From Paulownia fortunei (lineage: Eukaryota > Streptophyta > Magnoliopsida > Lamiales > Paulowniaceae), in contig CM033118.1 in assembly GCA_019321725.1 (NCBI GenBank), positions 13,418,071-13,482,070 on the forward strand: a stretch of DNA of 64,000 nucleotides, in the 5' to 3' direction. This document shows, piece by piece, positions 22,950 through 34,047 of the stretch. How positions within the stretch are numbered: the stretch's first letter is position 1; each line of letters starts with the position of its first letter. Below the pieces are notes generated by a model. It did not search any database and had not been told where the DNA came from. It saw only the letters and a list, made by a program, of their open reading frames with translations. The translations under genes were made by a program, and so were the position numbers.

Positions 22950-24795
22950 TTCAGCTTTTCTGCTTCCTCCTTAAGCTCAACATGTTCTTGAGAATTATCT
23001 TTCTGTCACCATAAGGTTGTGCCCAAGTCACATGAGCATGCCCCTTCAATGAACTGCCTATTAAAGATAAATTCTATTGTTATGTTGTTGTTGTGGCCGT
23101 CAATAAAGCTTCCAATAATTGTTTTTAGTATGTTGGGTTTTTCTTAGTAGTGCACCATAGGGAATCTTTATTGATAGCTCTAGACTAGGTTGTTTACTAG
23201 GTCTGATTATCTTCAACCTTGCATTCTTTATTGCTAAAGTCTGGCCCTCAGTCCCTTGAGTGTCAATTATTACTCCACATATGCCTTCTTCCGCCCTTAC
23301 TAGAGCAATAGTCTCATTCAAGAAAGAAAGGTCTCATTTTCCCACTATTTGTACCCAAACAACTTCAAATTTCATATTCAGTCCGATGAGAAAATCAATT
23401 ATTATCTTTCTCAACAAATCTATTTAGGTGAGTTGTATCATTAGTGAACTTCATTTAGATATTTTGATAGATATCCATCTCTTGCCACAATCATTTCAAG
23501 TAATTCTACTCTAACAGAAAGAGTATCTTGCTTTGAACATGACGTCTTTGACTTGATCTCATATACTTGCGTTGCATCATTCACTTCGAATATGTCTCAT
23601 GAACATTCCCAAACTTGCCTAGTTGTATCTAGAAATATACAAGTGTTGCTAATCTCTGACACCTTGTTGTTTCATAACTAAGATATCAATACTAGATCTT
23701 CTTCATCCCATGCCTTGAACTTGGGATCTTCTTGACTCAGTCCACTACCGTTCAAATAAGTTAGATTGCCACTCCCTTTTAAGAGGTCAGGGATGGTAAT
23801 GGGGTGAGTCTGGGATGGGTTTGGCCAACCTGGGGCCTATCCCGCCAAGGTTAGAATAAACTTGGGACCCACCCTACCCCGCCCCACCCTGAACCTAAAT
23901 CCTAATGGGTCCAACCCCAATGGACCCATGAACCCGCTACTCACCAAAAGATTAAGGCTAGGTCGAATGCACATGAGAATGGGATCCCATCTGTCTTTTA
24001 ACCCTCATCACTTTTCTCACCCAGAAGTCAAAACTAATTTAATCCAACAACAACCAAAAGGAAAAAAAGAAAATAAAAATTAAAAAACTTAGAAAATAGA
24101 CCAATTCAACTATGTAATCCATCAAACAAAAAATAAGAAGGTTTACAAACTCCCAAAATTTCAAATTCAAATAAAATAAAAAATGAAAAGAGAGTGAAAC
24201 TTGACGCCCGATCATCGAAAGTGTGCAAGAAACAAGCTAGCGAAGTGGTGGACGGTGGGACAGTGACCGAGAAATACTACCAGTGGAGCGAAGGTGGAAG
24301 GTGGACTGCATTGAAGAACTAGCGAGTTAGAGAGAAGAGAGAGTCAGAGAGAAGACAGTGTAGAGAAAATGAATAAAAAAACCATAATGACCTATTTATA
24401 CCAGACTATACGGGGTGGGTTCAATAGTACCATTACTCATCCCGAACCCATCGAGTTTAAAAAAACTAAACTCATTACCCATAGACTCATCTCGAACCCG
24501 TTCCAAATTAGGTGGGTTTGCGACGGGTTTGGATAAGACCCAAACGTATTGCTATCCCTAAGTTGAGACCACTTCTAATAGTTCATTCCATTCAATCAAT
24601 AGGCAGCTTGGATACTTGGAAAATCTCATCATGCTTGTCTCAGAGACATTGGTGACTTTGGTGGTTTGTGACATATGGAAGGGAACGAAATTGAGGGAAA
24701 CGAAATAGTATTGAATAACACAAATTGATTTATAAGGTAACACAAACTAATCAAATCAGTGGAATCAAAAAAATTGAATTTTTTTCCAAAAAGCC
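22950..24795 (-). pseudogene. Copia A gag remnant, interrupted by a hAT-like element
   Basis: The start region is at about 24558-24743 (KYPSCLLIEWNELLEVVS). After the insert, LKGSGNLTYLNGSGLSQEDP and KFKAWDEEDLVLIS follow near 23690-23790, the conserved UBN2-type gag region. MNETIALVRAEEGICGVIID at 23260-23321 matches the gag segment before the zinc knuckle. The knuckle itself is decayed near 23115-23160 (KTQHTKNNYWKLY, cysteines lost). The insert at 23788-24560 splits the domain between EVVS and LKGSGN. Confidence 0.8.
23788..24560. mobile_element. hAT-like non-autonomous DNA transposon in gag of copia A
   Basis: About 770 bp, more GC-rich and purine/pyrimidine-skewed than the host, with gaps of GGGT/ACCC motifs. 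The left end is CAGGGATGGTAATGGGG. The reverse complement of the right end is TAGGGATAGCAATACGTTTG, so it has imperfect terminal inverted repeats of the hAT CAGGG type. Flanking octamers taagaggt (left) and taagttga (right) agree at 5 of 8, a decayed 8-bp TSD at best. The host gag resumes across it. No transposase is visible; the 73-codon frame at 23862-24083 is low-complexity and not a gene. Confidence 0.65.
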
Positions 24796-24799
24796 TAAA

Positions 24800-24811
24800 G
24801 CTCCAATACCA
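24800..24811 (-). other. Primer binding site of copia A
   Basis: The minus strand reads tggtattggagc directly after the 5' LTR. It differs from the Met-tRNA primer site tggtatcagagc at two positions. Confidence 0.8.
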
Positions 24812-25025
24812 TATTTAAATTAGGAAAAATTTGGAATATTATTGATTCTGAAAGTAATTGTTACAATGATACTTATATACAAAGTGTAATCATGAAACTA
24901 AAATTAGGCCACTTTTCTAAATCGAATCCCTATAAATTAGGATTACATAAGTAAATAAAATCTCCTAAACATTCTCTAACATTTTTACTTATTTTCCTTA
25001 TCAAGAATAAGGAAGTTTTCTAACA
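24812..25025 (-). repeat. 5' LTR of copia A
   Basis: Pairs with 14899-15123. The minus-strand start is TGTTAGAAAACTTCC at 25025. The right TSD aggat follows at 25026-25030. Confidence 0.88.
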
Positions 25026-25030
25026 AGGAT

Positions 25031-25576
25031 TAACTAGAAAAACTAGTGCTTGAAAAAGTTTAAAAATTCATACATTAGTTAGCAAAAGTTGTAGATGACA
25101 AACTCACAGAAGATTAACTCTAAAATTTAGCGCAATGTATAGGAAAAGAAAAGAAAATATGGTCTTTGGTTTTTAGAATTTTTTTGACTCATTTATGAGA
25201 TGTAGGGTGTAACTTTTTTATATGATTCGGCCATGCTCATAATAAGTTGATGGCACTTCATTAATTGTTTATATTTAGATAAAAGGTACTAGTAAATGTT
25301 GAGTGTGCAGTTTGATGTTGCAATTAGAATTATCAGAAAGATGGAGGAATATTCTTACTCAATGCTCGATTTTAATCTTCCATGACATAATATGTATAAT
25401 TAAAAATATTGGTGATGTAATTGACATGCAAGAGTGCGTTAAGTAGCTGATTAGTTCACTAATGAATAAGTAAAGTTCCTTTTGAGATTCTCTGACATCT
25501 TTGGTGTGCATCCACAAGGTTCATAACTAATGGAAAAATAGGAATTTATATTATTAGAAGTATTCAGAGTGTGCTA
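25031..25576. other. Noncoding spacer
   Basis: No recognisable element or coherent frame is present. It separates the copia A/B nest from copia D. Confidence 0.5.
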
Positions 25577-25765
25577 TATTAGGAGTGTATTTTGTTGATT
25601 TCCTTGGATTTTATTTCCTTTAGTTTCCTAATTTATTGGTGATTTTATTTCCTTTAGTATCCTGGTTATAGGTGATTGTGTTTCGTTTTTTCTTTTGTAT
25701 AATATTGTATATAAAAGGCCTGTTAGCTCATCTAATGTATATAATTTTCTCTTCTCAAAATATTA
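25577..25765 (+). repeat. 5' LTR of copia D (single copy)
   Basis: The start TATTAGGAGTGTATTTTG is a decayed TGTTAGGAG terminus. A TATA-like tataaaagg at about 25710-25718 sits where copia promoters usually lie. There is no second copy to confirm its limits; the inner end is set by the primer-site relic. Confidence 0.6.
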
Positions 25766-25799
25766 TGGTACAAAAACCTTAAGCTTGTTCTGGATTACC

Positions 25800-26312
25800 A
25801 GTATTATTTTTTGGTCTAAAGTGGTCTCAATTCGTTCGACCATTACATAAAAAGGAAAGGAAAATTGAATCATCTTCTTAGGATAGAACCAAAAAAAGTG
25901 GACTTACAATTTGATATGTGGGATGAAGTAGACTCCATGATCATGTCATGGTTGTGGAATTCTATAAATCCAGAAATCAGTGATACCTTCACGTTATTTT
26001 CATGGCTAAAGAGATTTAGGAGGTCATTCGACAAACATACTCAAAGGATCGTGATGTAGCACAAAATTTTTGAGATTAAAGTCAAAGTTTTTGCAACAAA
26101 ACAGGGTAGTAAAATGGTGACTGAATATGCAAATTCACTACAAAATCTGTGGTAACAACTCAATCATTATCAGTGAATTGAAACCACATGCCTAGAAGAT
26201 GCTATAATCTTGAAAAACTTCAACGAAAAAGACAAAGTTCAAGATTTTCTTGCAGTTCTTAATGTTGATTTTGGTTAAATTAGAGTATAAATTCTTGGCA
26301 AGAAAGAACTAC
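25800..26312 (+). pseudogene. Copia D gag, 5' part
   Basis: KLNHLLRIEPKK, LQFDMWDEVDSMIMSWLWNS and INPEISDTF (25865-26000) are the conserved UBN2-type gag core (xWDxEDSMVMSWLxNSMxPEI). Later fragments read VTEYANSLQNLW near 26110-26155 and ILGKKEL at the junction with C. Stops occur at 26057 and beyond. The alanine/valine-rich start codon region is not preserved. Confidence 0.82.
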
Positions 26313-26559
26313 TATAAGCAAAAGAAAAAAATAGTTTATTCTTCTTATTATTGAATTTCATATGAAATGATTACAAGCATAAATAGTAGAGGAAGGCCAC
26401 AATATCAGCTACAAAATTAGTAATTATAAAAGCATAATGTCAACATATCTCTCAAACATAGAAACCAAAATTTGAAATAGTAATTTTAAATTTTCAATAA
26501 ATAGACTTTTCTAATTATTTCTTAAAAATCCGACAATTGATTCCTAACTGTTCTCAACA
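26313..26559 (-). repeat. 3' LTR of copia C
   Basis: Matches 31090-31329 closely, for example in aatttcatatgaaat and agcataaatagtagaggaag (plus strand). It begins TGTTGAGAACAG on the minus strand. Confidence 0.92.
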
Positions 26560-26579
26560 CTCACTCTCAAATTGGTGCA

Positions 26580-29500
26580 TAGATGTCAATCATGCCCAAC
26601 TTACTTACAAAAAGATCAAGTTTGGTCGGAACAGTCCTTTTGTGAGAACATCTGCAATTTGCTGTGTAGTGGGAATATATGGCATGCAGATCACTCCTGC
26701 CTTAAGTTGATATTTGTTGAAGTGCCTATCAATCTCGGCATGCTTAGTTCGGTCCTGTTGTACTGGGTTATAGGCTATCTGCAGTTGTACTTTATCGACC
26801 CTTGTACTAGTTTAATATTTCACAAATTATTTGCCATGGCTCTAAATTCAGCCTCGGCACTGCTAATGGCTACAACACTCTGTTTCTTATGCTTCTAAGT
26901 AATAAGATTTCCCTAAACAATATACAGTACCTAGAAGTTAACTTTCTATCCATCACACAGCCTGCTCAATCCGCGTTAATGTAAGCTTCAATCATTTGTT
27001 ATCCGCATTTTTTGAATAATATTCCCTTTTCATGTGAACTCTTTAGATACCTTAGAACTCGGAATGTAACTTCAAGGTGCTCTCTGCATGGAGAGTGCAT
27101 GAAATAACTTACAAAACTAATGGCAAATGTAATGCCAGGTCAGGTATGTGATAGGTAAATGAGTTTCCCTACTACTCTTTGGTATTGTATTATTTTAATA
27201 AGCCCCCCTTGGTTATTATCTCCAATCTTCTTGTTTCGATCAATTGGTGTGTCTTTAGGCTTGCAACTACTCATTCCCATCTCTTTTAGGAGATCAAAAA
27301 TGTATTTATGTTGTGAGACTACTATCCCCTTTTTTGACTGAGCAACCTCCATTCTAAGAAAATACTTGAGAGATCCAAGATATTTGATCTCGAATTTTGC
27401 AGCTAGACTAGCCTTCAATCGAAACATCTCTCTCTGATCATCACTTGTGAGTATGATATCATCCACTTATACTATTTATACTGTTACTTTCCCATCTCCT
27501 AAATGTTTGATGAATATAATATGATCTATCTAAGCTTGGTTGTACCTTCATTTTTACTGACCAAGTGAATTTTTCAAACGAAGATCTCGATGATTTTTTG
27601 AGACCATACAATAATTTCTTCAGTTTATATACCTTTGTCCCAATTTTATTTTTCGAAGCCTGGAGGAGGATCCATGTAGACTTCTTCCTCTAGATCTCTA
27701 TTCAAGAAAGCATTCTTGATGTCTAATTGATATAAAGGCCAATCAAGTGTTGCTGCAATTGACAAGAGTACTTGCACATTATTTAATTTTGCCATTAGTG
27801 CAAAAGTCTCTGAATAGTCAATGCCATGGGTTTGTGTAAAACTTTTAGCTACAAGTCTTGCTTTATATCTCTAAGGTCCCATCTAACTTAAACTTCATGG
27901 TAACACCCATTTGCAGCCCACTGTGTTTTTTCCTTTTGGTAGATCTTCAACATCCTATATCTTATCTATTTAAAAACAACATCCTTCTATTGTGAACCTT
28001 TCAAAGAATTCTTTATATTTTTTAAAGTCTCTACACAAGAAAGTTGAGAGGTTAAAGCAGATAAGAAGGTGACAAATTTTTGTAGGACACGAACTTAGAT
28101 ATAGGATGATTAGTGCAAAACCTAGTTCCTTTCCAAACATCTATAAGACACATCTATACCATTGAAAGACATATTTTTAGACTCAACATTCAATAGAGAG
28201 ATTTCTTTTGAGATTGACTGAGAATTACATGAGGAATTTTGGACTTGACTCAGGTTGGACTCATGACTAGGCAGGAAGATGTTGGTTCTTTTCCTTTGAT
28301 CATGATTCTTTCTCTCATAAACCAACACAAAGGTTTTGTTTCGACCTGTTTCTTCTCTATTTCCTGTACCAGTAATGTCGTGATTCTATTGCAATCTTAT
28401 AGATTTATCTAAACCTGCCCTATTAGCCACATAATTTTTCTTTCCCACTTGATTAGGATGAGATTGTATTTCAAAATTTAAATTAGAGTCAAAATCTGGT
28501 TTTTCAAAAACATGATCAGTTTTTTCAAAAATTGAATTTAGACCTATAATTTTAAAAAAATTGAAATATTTTCAGAATCTTGATTAACAACTTGTGGCAC
28601 AAGTTTTTGAGGAAAAACAATAGCAGAATTTTTAGAAAGAGGATTTAACTCTCCAAAATCTTGTTGAAAACTCTGAAAAATTGAATCTTCTTTTGTTTTA
28701 TTCTCCCCCTAAAGATGAGCAGAAAAAAATATTTTGCCTTCAAAAAATGATACACCATGGTAACAATTAGTTTTTTGGAAATGGGTTCATAACATTTTTA
28801 ACCCTTCTAATTAGGTGCATATCCCACAAATACACATTTTCTAGCCCTAGGCTCTACCTTCCCATGCCCTTTTTCGTGATTGTAAATGAAGACTCTACAG
28901 CCAAATATTTTCAAGGTAAGGAAGATATTAACTTAGACATAGGAAAAACATTTTGAATATTTCCAATGGTGGTTTAAAACCTAAAATTTTCAAAGTCATT
29001 CTATTAAATAAATAAGTAGCCACGAGAATTACTTCAGCCCAAAGATATTTTGGGACATTATTTGTGAAAAGTAATGCCAATGCAACTTCTAAAAGTTGTT
29101 TATTTTTCTCTCAACTATCCTATTTTGTTTTGGTGTATCATTACAAGAACTTGGATATATAATGCCTTGTTTTAAGAAAAATCCCCCCAAGATCTTGTTG
29201 AAATATTCCTTGCCATTGCCAATTCGGAAAATTTTAATTTTTTTAATTAAAATGAGTTTGTACCATGATGTAAAAAATTTTAAAAATATTTTCCACTTTT
29301 GATTTTTCTTTGAGAAGATAAACCCAACTTACCCTAGTGTGGTCATCAATAAAGGTGAAAAATCATCTTTTTTTGAAAATTATTGAAATGCGTAAGAGTC
29401 CCCACATATGACTATGAATTAATGAAAATGGGGTAGAGGCCTATAAGGGCATGGAGGATAAAAACACAGTGCTATTTTGGTAAAATGCAAATCTCACATT

Positions 29501-29640
29501 GAAATGAAGATGGATTTTTATTTTTTAACAAATTTGGAAACAAATACTTTAAATAATTTAAACTTGGGTATCCTAATCTCTAATGACACAAAATTATTTT
29601 TCTATCACTAAAAAGAAAAATATATTATGAGTTGATTTAT
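26580..29640 (-). pseudogene. Copia C pol remnant (integrase, RT, RNase H)
   Basis: RNase H lies at about 26580-27120. RT: 27140-27466 reads LAAKFEIKYLGSLKYFLRME, KGIVVSQHKYIFDLLKEMGM and CKPKDTPIDRNKK; just upstream the catalytic YVDD is preceded by a stop in place of Tyr (about 27455). Upstream RT parts lie at 27540-28000. Integrase and the pre-integrase region extend to about 29640, in scattered frames, with few long open stretches. The 68-codon plus-strand frame at 29096-29302 is an antisense shadow. Confidence 0.85.
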
Positions 29641-31053
29641 AGGAAATTATCCCATCTTAAAAAAAAATAGCCGCACTTTCTAGCACTGCCAATCGTCTTC
29701 CCTAAGTCCATGTCCTGAACTTTAAATGAGATTGACCAAAACTTAGCAAGATAGTTATTATCAAAAGTAATTATACTTATAAATAATAGATTACACGATA
29801 AATTAGGAACATGAAGGACATTATGAATAGTAAGAGAGGACGAGATTTTTATTGATCCAGTTCCAGCAATGGTTGAAAGAGAACCATTTGAAATTTTAAC
29901 TTTCTTATTCACTACACAAGGACTATAAGAAGAAGCAAGACTTGAACAACTAGTCATTGATCAGTTGCTCCAAAATTGATAAACAAAGAATTGGATTTGA
30001 CACTAGAAAGGGCTACATTTAGAGAATTACCAGCTTGTGCTAAAGAACAAGAGAAATTTGAGAATTGTGTAGATTGGAAGAGTTTGTACATGTACTCCAA
30101 TTGTTCCTTCATGAAACTAATGGTATTTGAATTGATTTGTTGCTCTTGAGAAAATTTAGCCACGGGTTTATAGACCTCTCCCATTAAGACGTTTCTTGAA
30201 GTTAGGTGGCTTCCCATGAATTTTCCAGCATATCTCCTTTGTGTGCATGGTTTCTTATAGTGATCACACCATGGCTTCTTCCTCTTTTCTCCTTCTGATT
30301 CTAATCTACGTGAAACTGAAGCAGAGGCCTCAGGTTTAGGTTTGGAACCTATATTAGAGTTACCGAACATCACTCTTTTTCTCTACGCTTCACATCTCAT
30401 TACTGAGAAAACCTTTCAGATAGATGATAGAGGTTTTCATCCAAGAATCCACCATTTAACTTCATCCAAGTTTTGATTGACACATGCAAGAAACATATAA
30501 ACCTGATCATTCACTTCTCAGTTCTTATACCTTACACAGTCATTAGGATTTTTCCAAACATCACCGTAACATTGATCCAACTTTTGCCATAAGGTTACCA
30601 TCTCATTATAATAGACAGTAACCTCACGATCATCTTGTTTGGATTGCTACAATTTCATCTTTAATTCGAATATTTGGGAGGAATTTTCTAAATTGGAGTA
30701 GGTTTCACGAACAAAGTTCCAAACATTATTTGTTATCGGCATAAATATATATGGTTTGGCAATATACGATTCCATGGAATTGAAAAGCCATGTTGTGACT
30801 GAGTTCTCAAAACTCCAGGTTTTGAATGTCGGATCTCTCTCTACAGGTACTTTGCTTCTCCCGTTAGGTATCCTAATTTACTTCTACCATCACTAGCCAG
30901 CTTCATAGAATGTGACCACTCCAAATAGTTCTTACCATTCAACTTATGAATAGTAATCTGCAGAGAAGAATTTGCAAAAATTTTGACACTTGTGGTTGTT
31001 GGAACTCTCACAAACATAACTTTAGAGACTCCGATCATCGCTATTTTCACCAA
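29637..31053 (-). pseudogene. Copia C gag and protease remnant
   Basis: Gag starts near 31053 (MVKIAMIGVSK) with the conserved LQITIHKLNGKNYLEWSHS and KLGYLTGEAKYL. It continues in broken frames (NSMESYI, QIFELKMKL, VTVYYNEMVTLWQKLD). Frame 29954-30373 holds the zinc-knuckle relic WCDHYKKPCTQRR with lost cysteines. Protease follows: LFINFGATDQ, stop, MTSCSSLASSY near 29925-29975, where the catalytic DSG is NFG, then STIAGTGSIKIS, HNVLHVPNLSCNLLFIS. The protein would form the particle shell and mature it; protease is inactive by inspection. Confidence 0.88.
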
Positions 31054-31078
31054 GGGAAAAAAAATTTAAAGAATCATA

Positions 31079-31089
31079 GCTCTAGTACC
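31079..31089 (-). other. Primer binding site of copia C
   Basis: ggtactagagc on the minus strand lies next to the 5' LTR. It is two changes from the Met-tRNA primer site core ggtatcagagc. Confidence 0.75.
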
Positions 31090-31329
31090 TATAAGTTGTA
31101 GAAGAAAAAATAGTTTATTATTCTTATTATTGAATTTCATATGAAATTATTACAAGCATAAATAGTAGAGGAAGGCCACAAAACCAACAATTATAAAAGC
31201 ACAAAATCAGCAAATCTCTTGAACATGGAAACTACCAAAATCTAAAATAGTAATTTCAAACTTGCAATAAATAGATTTTTCTAATTATTTCCTAAAATTC
31301 CAACAATTAATTCCTAACTATTATCAACA
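31090..31329 (-). repeat. 5' LTR of copia C
   Basis: Pairs with 26313-26559. It is followed on the plus strand by the TSD attac at 31330-31334. Confidence 0.92.
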
Positions 31330-32990
31330 ATTACCATCTCTGAATAAAGCTATCTCTCTCATTCGTATTGAGAAAAGTCATCGAGGGGTTGTACTTAAAC
31401 CACAACACATGGAACGATCTACAAAGGTGGCCAACATCGAGCAACCTCCTAAGAAAAGTGGAAAGGTAAATTTATCAAGCTTCTATCATAGTCAAGACAA
31501 TAAAGATGCTCTCTAGTGTACTCACTGCAAGAAATCGAGGCACACTAGAGAAAATAGTTGGAAGTTAAATGGCAATTGACCAAGTAGGAGTGGAATCAAT
31601 AAGGAAGACAACAAATGAATAAAAGCCAAGCCAAAGCTATTGTAAACTAGAATCAATCGAGTTGAGGAAGGCATTCGAGTCCAAAAAAGTTTAATAGAGA
31701 TGAGATTGGAAAAATTCAGAGGACCTCTAGATTTGTTGGAGTAGCCTACTATTGCTTGTTCTCTTGCACTCTTAGCCTATTGTCTATTTCTCAAGGATTA
31801 AATATCTCAAATGAATGTATTAAGAATTTATAGATTGTCAAATCAGAAGCCACAGATCATATAACTCACTATTCACTTAGTTTTAGTACTTTCACTCCCT
31901 ACCTAAGTAGTAGAAAAAAGCAATTAAAGATGGTTTTGGTCTAAGAGATATCTACATTACTCCATCACTTATCCTAAAACATGTGCTCTATGTTCTCAAA
32001 TTACAGAAAATCACTCAAGATATGAATTGTAATGCACTTTTTTATATTTCCTACTGTTTATTTTAGGATCGAGATTCGAGAAAGAGGATTAGACTTGCTA
32101 AAAAAGAAGACGATCTATACTAATCATGCAAATCAAATATTGTTAGCAGTCTTTTTCCTTATCATCGATTAAAGACACTATTTGGCTTCAGCATTTAAGA
32201 TTAGGACATCCATCATTTGGTTCCTAAAGCCTATAAATGTTTCAAGCTTTGTTCAAAGGGTTAGGGAATGAACACTTTCATTATGTTGTTTGTGAATTTG
32301 CAAAGCATAAGCATGTATCCTTTCTCTTTAGAAATAAAAAAAAAGTTATATTCCATTTTAGATGATTTATAGTGATATATGGGGACTTTCCACAATTCCA
32401 AATTTATAAGGCTCACACTAGTTTGTCTCATTTTATTGACGATTGCACTAGAGTTTTTTGGATCTTTCTTCTTATATCTAAATTTGATGTCAGCAGTGTG
32501 TTTCCAAATTTTCATAACATGATTCAAAATCAATTTTGGGTTAAAATAAAAAGGTTTAGATAAGATAATGAGCAAGATTATTTCAACCAGATCTTGTCCC
32601 CATTTTTCAAACGGAAGGCATCATTCATGAATCCTCATGTATTAATACCCCACAACAAAATGAAGTTGCTAAGTAAAAAAAAAGGTCATTTATTAGCTAC
32701 CACTCGAGCCCTTCTTTTTCATCAAAATGTTCTAAAGAACTATTGAGGGAAGCTATTCTCACAGCTGCATATATAATCAATCGTCTGTCTTCAAAGATTA
32801 TGGGGTTTAAAACACCAATGGAAAATCTTTGTAAATTCTACCTGATCTTGGAATCACAAATAACCTCACTCATAAGATTTTTAGATGCTTAAAGGTTGCA
32901 CTATGTATTTTTCTTAACAAAACCTTCTTACGACTCGACAATCACATATATTAATCCTCTAAAATAATTTCAATTTACTCAAGATCGCCC
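31330..32990 (+). pseudogene. Copia D gag 3' part, protease and integrase remnants
   Basis: Gag resumes with PSLNKAISLIRIEKSHRGV at 31335-31395, then CTHCKKSRHTRENSWKLNG near 31520-31570, a zinc knuckle whose last Cys is Ser. Protease relic: IVKSEATDHITHYS near 31825-31865 (DSG changed to KSE). Pre-integrase: LRLGHPSFGS near 32195-32225. Integrase: HFIDDCTRVFWIF at 32430-32465, ESSCINTPQQNEVAK near 32620-32670 and a NR-x-SSKIMG-x-KTPMENL stretch near 32780-32830. Sequence after about 32990 no longer resembles copia, and RT/RNase H are absent. Confidence 0.8.
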
Positions 32991-33403
32991 CTATTAGCTT
33001 CTATAGTACATTTGTTAGTTCAAGATACCTCATAGCTAGACCCAAAGAACCAATAGATTTGTTCAGAAATTGAAATGGAGTTGAGTCATGAATTTATATT
33101 TCAATTGTGAAATTAATTCCATAGCTATAAGTTACCATACTGGAATATATTTATAAACATTCTTAAGGGTCATTTTGCATGTTTAAATAGATACATTTTT
33201 TAGATTCAAGGATTTTGGCTACTTACAAAATTATTCAAATAAAATAATGAATTGTTCTTTTCAGCAGATGATAACTATAGCAATCATTTCCACTTGAGGC
33301 AGGAATTGAGCTTAAACCACTAACTTAATTGCAAAATTCATCCACTAACTAAGGATTGGCAAAAGTAGTCCTTTTATTATTTGAACTGGCAATTTATGAT
33401 ATT
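32991..33403. other. Noncoding spacer before copia E
   Basis: Possible decayed continuation of element D, but no RT-like motif is readable. It ends in atatt (33399-33403), the left TSD of copia E. Confidence 0.5.
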
Positions 33404-33977
33404 TGTTGGTAAATCCAAATATTCAAAATAGGGTGGCTACCAAAAACATTCAAAAAAATGTGGCTATCAAATATTCAAACATTGAAACTACCAAACTTTG
33501 AAAATTGGCATCAAATCTTGCCTATAAATAGAGCTCTCATTTCATAGCTAAAACACACAAGAAAAAGAGAGAAAACAAGAGAGTTGAGTGAGAGAAAAAT
33601 AGAAATTTTTTTAGAGAAGAAATAGGGAGAAAAACTTTAGAAATTTTTCATTCTCTCTTAAAATAGATTTTGGATTTTTCTTTAGTATTCCAAGTTGAGA
33701 AACTTGAGATATTATCTTGAGAATTATTTGTATATCCCCTAGTTTAGGGAGAATTTATAAGCCTACTATATATATAGTGGAAGTTTTGTCTGTATTACAG
33801 TCTCGTGATTTTTCCCGATTTAGGTTTTCCACATAAAAAAATTTATGTCACATATTTACTCTTTTGCACTATTTTCTGAAATTCTTGGTTTGGTCCTATT
33901 TTTAATCCGGTAGGTAGAAAAAGAATTTCTTGGTTCTGCTGCATCCATGCCATTTATTTTGGCTCTCTTTCCCTATA
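33404..33977 (+). repeat. 5' LTR of copia E
   Basis: Begins TGTTGGTAAATCC and ends CCTATA (decayed CA). It has a TATA-like tataaatagag at about 33521-33531, a likely promoter, followed by a purine-rich leader. It matches 37905-38516 along its whole length. Confidence 0.94.
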
Positions 33978-33979
33978 AG

Positions 33980-33991
33980 TGGTATCAGAGC
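33980..33991 (+). other. Primer binding site of copia E
   Basis: tggtatcagagc, an exact match to the plant initiator Met-tRNA type primer site, two bases after the LTR. Confidence 0.93.
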
Positions 33992-34047
33992 CATGTTGTT
34001 ATGGTTGCAGATTGAAAAATAGAAGAATCGATATCTTTTAGGGGATG

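Larger units (their letters stand above)
14899..25025 (-). mobile_element. Outer Ty1/copia element A, split by copia B and a hAT-like element
   Basis: Minus-strand copia of about 5.0 kb once the nested inserts are removed. The 5' LTR is at 24812-25025, the primer site at 24800-24811, gag at about 22950-24795, pol at about 20759-22900 continued at 15136-16433, a polypurine-like tract at 15124-15135, and the 3' LTR at 14899-15123. TSD aagat/aggat. RT sequence stops at 20759 on one side of element B and resumes at 16433 on the other at the matching place in the protein (before NVKNTFLHDDLEE), which proves the nesting. All genes are broken. Confidence 0.9.
26313..31329 (-). mobile_element. Ty1/copia element C nested in gag of copia D
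   Basis: 5,017 bp on the minus strand with LTRs 31090-31329 (5') and 26313-26559 (3'), primer site 31079-31089, gag, protease, integrase, RT and RNase H, and a purine-rich tract (aatttgagagtgag on the minus strand) before the 3' LTR. The TSD is actac (26308-26312) and attac (31330-31334), 4 of 5. The host gag codons are continuous across the junction. Gag is the least decayed part; pol has stops, frameshifts and active-site changes. Confidence 0.92.
25577..32990 (+). mobile_element. 3'-truncated Ty1/copia element D, split by copia C
   Basis: Plus-strand copia. A 5' LTR-like segment (25577-25765) is followed by a primer-site relic (tggtacaaaaac, 25766-25777), gag at about 25800-26312, the insert C (26313-31329), the rest of gag with a zinc knuckle, a protease relic, and integrase to about 32990. 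No RT, RNase H or 3' LTR is found before the next element at 33404, so the 3' half is lost. Gag reads ILGKKEL before C and PSLNKAISLIR after it, across the TSD, which shows C jumped into D. Confidence 0.85.

Noticed and set aside
26572..26898. 108-codon plus-strand frame with Cys-rich start
   Set aside because: Antisense of the RNase H region of copia C.
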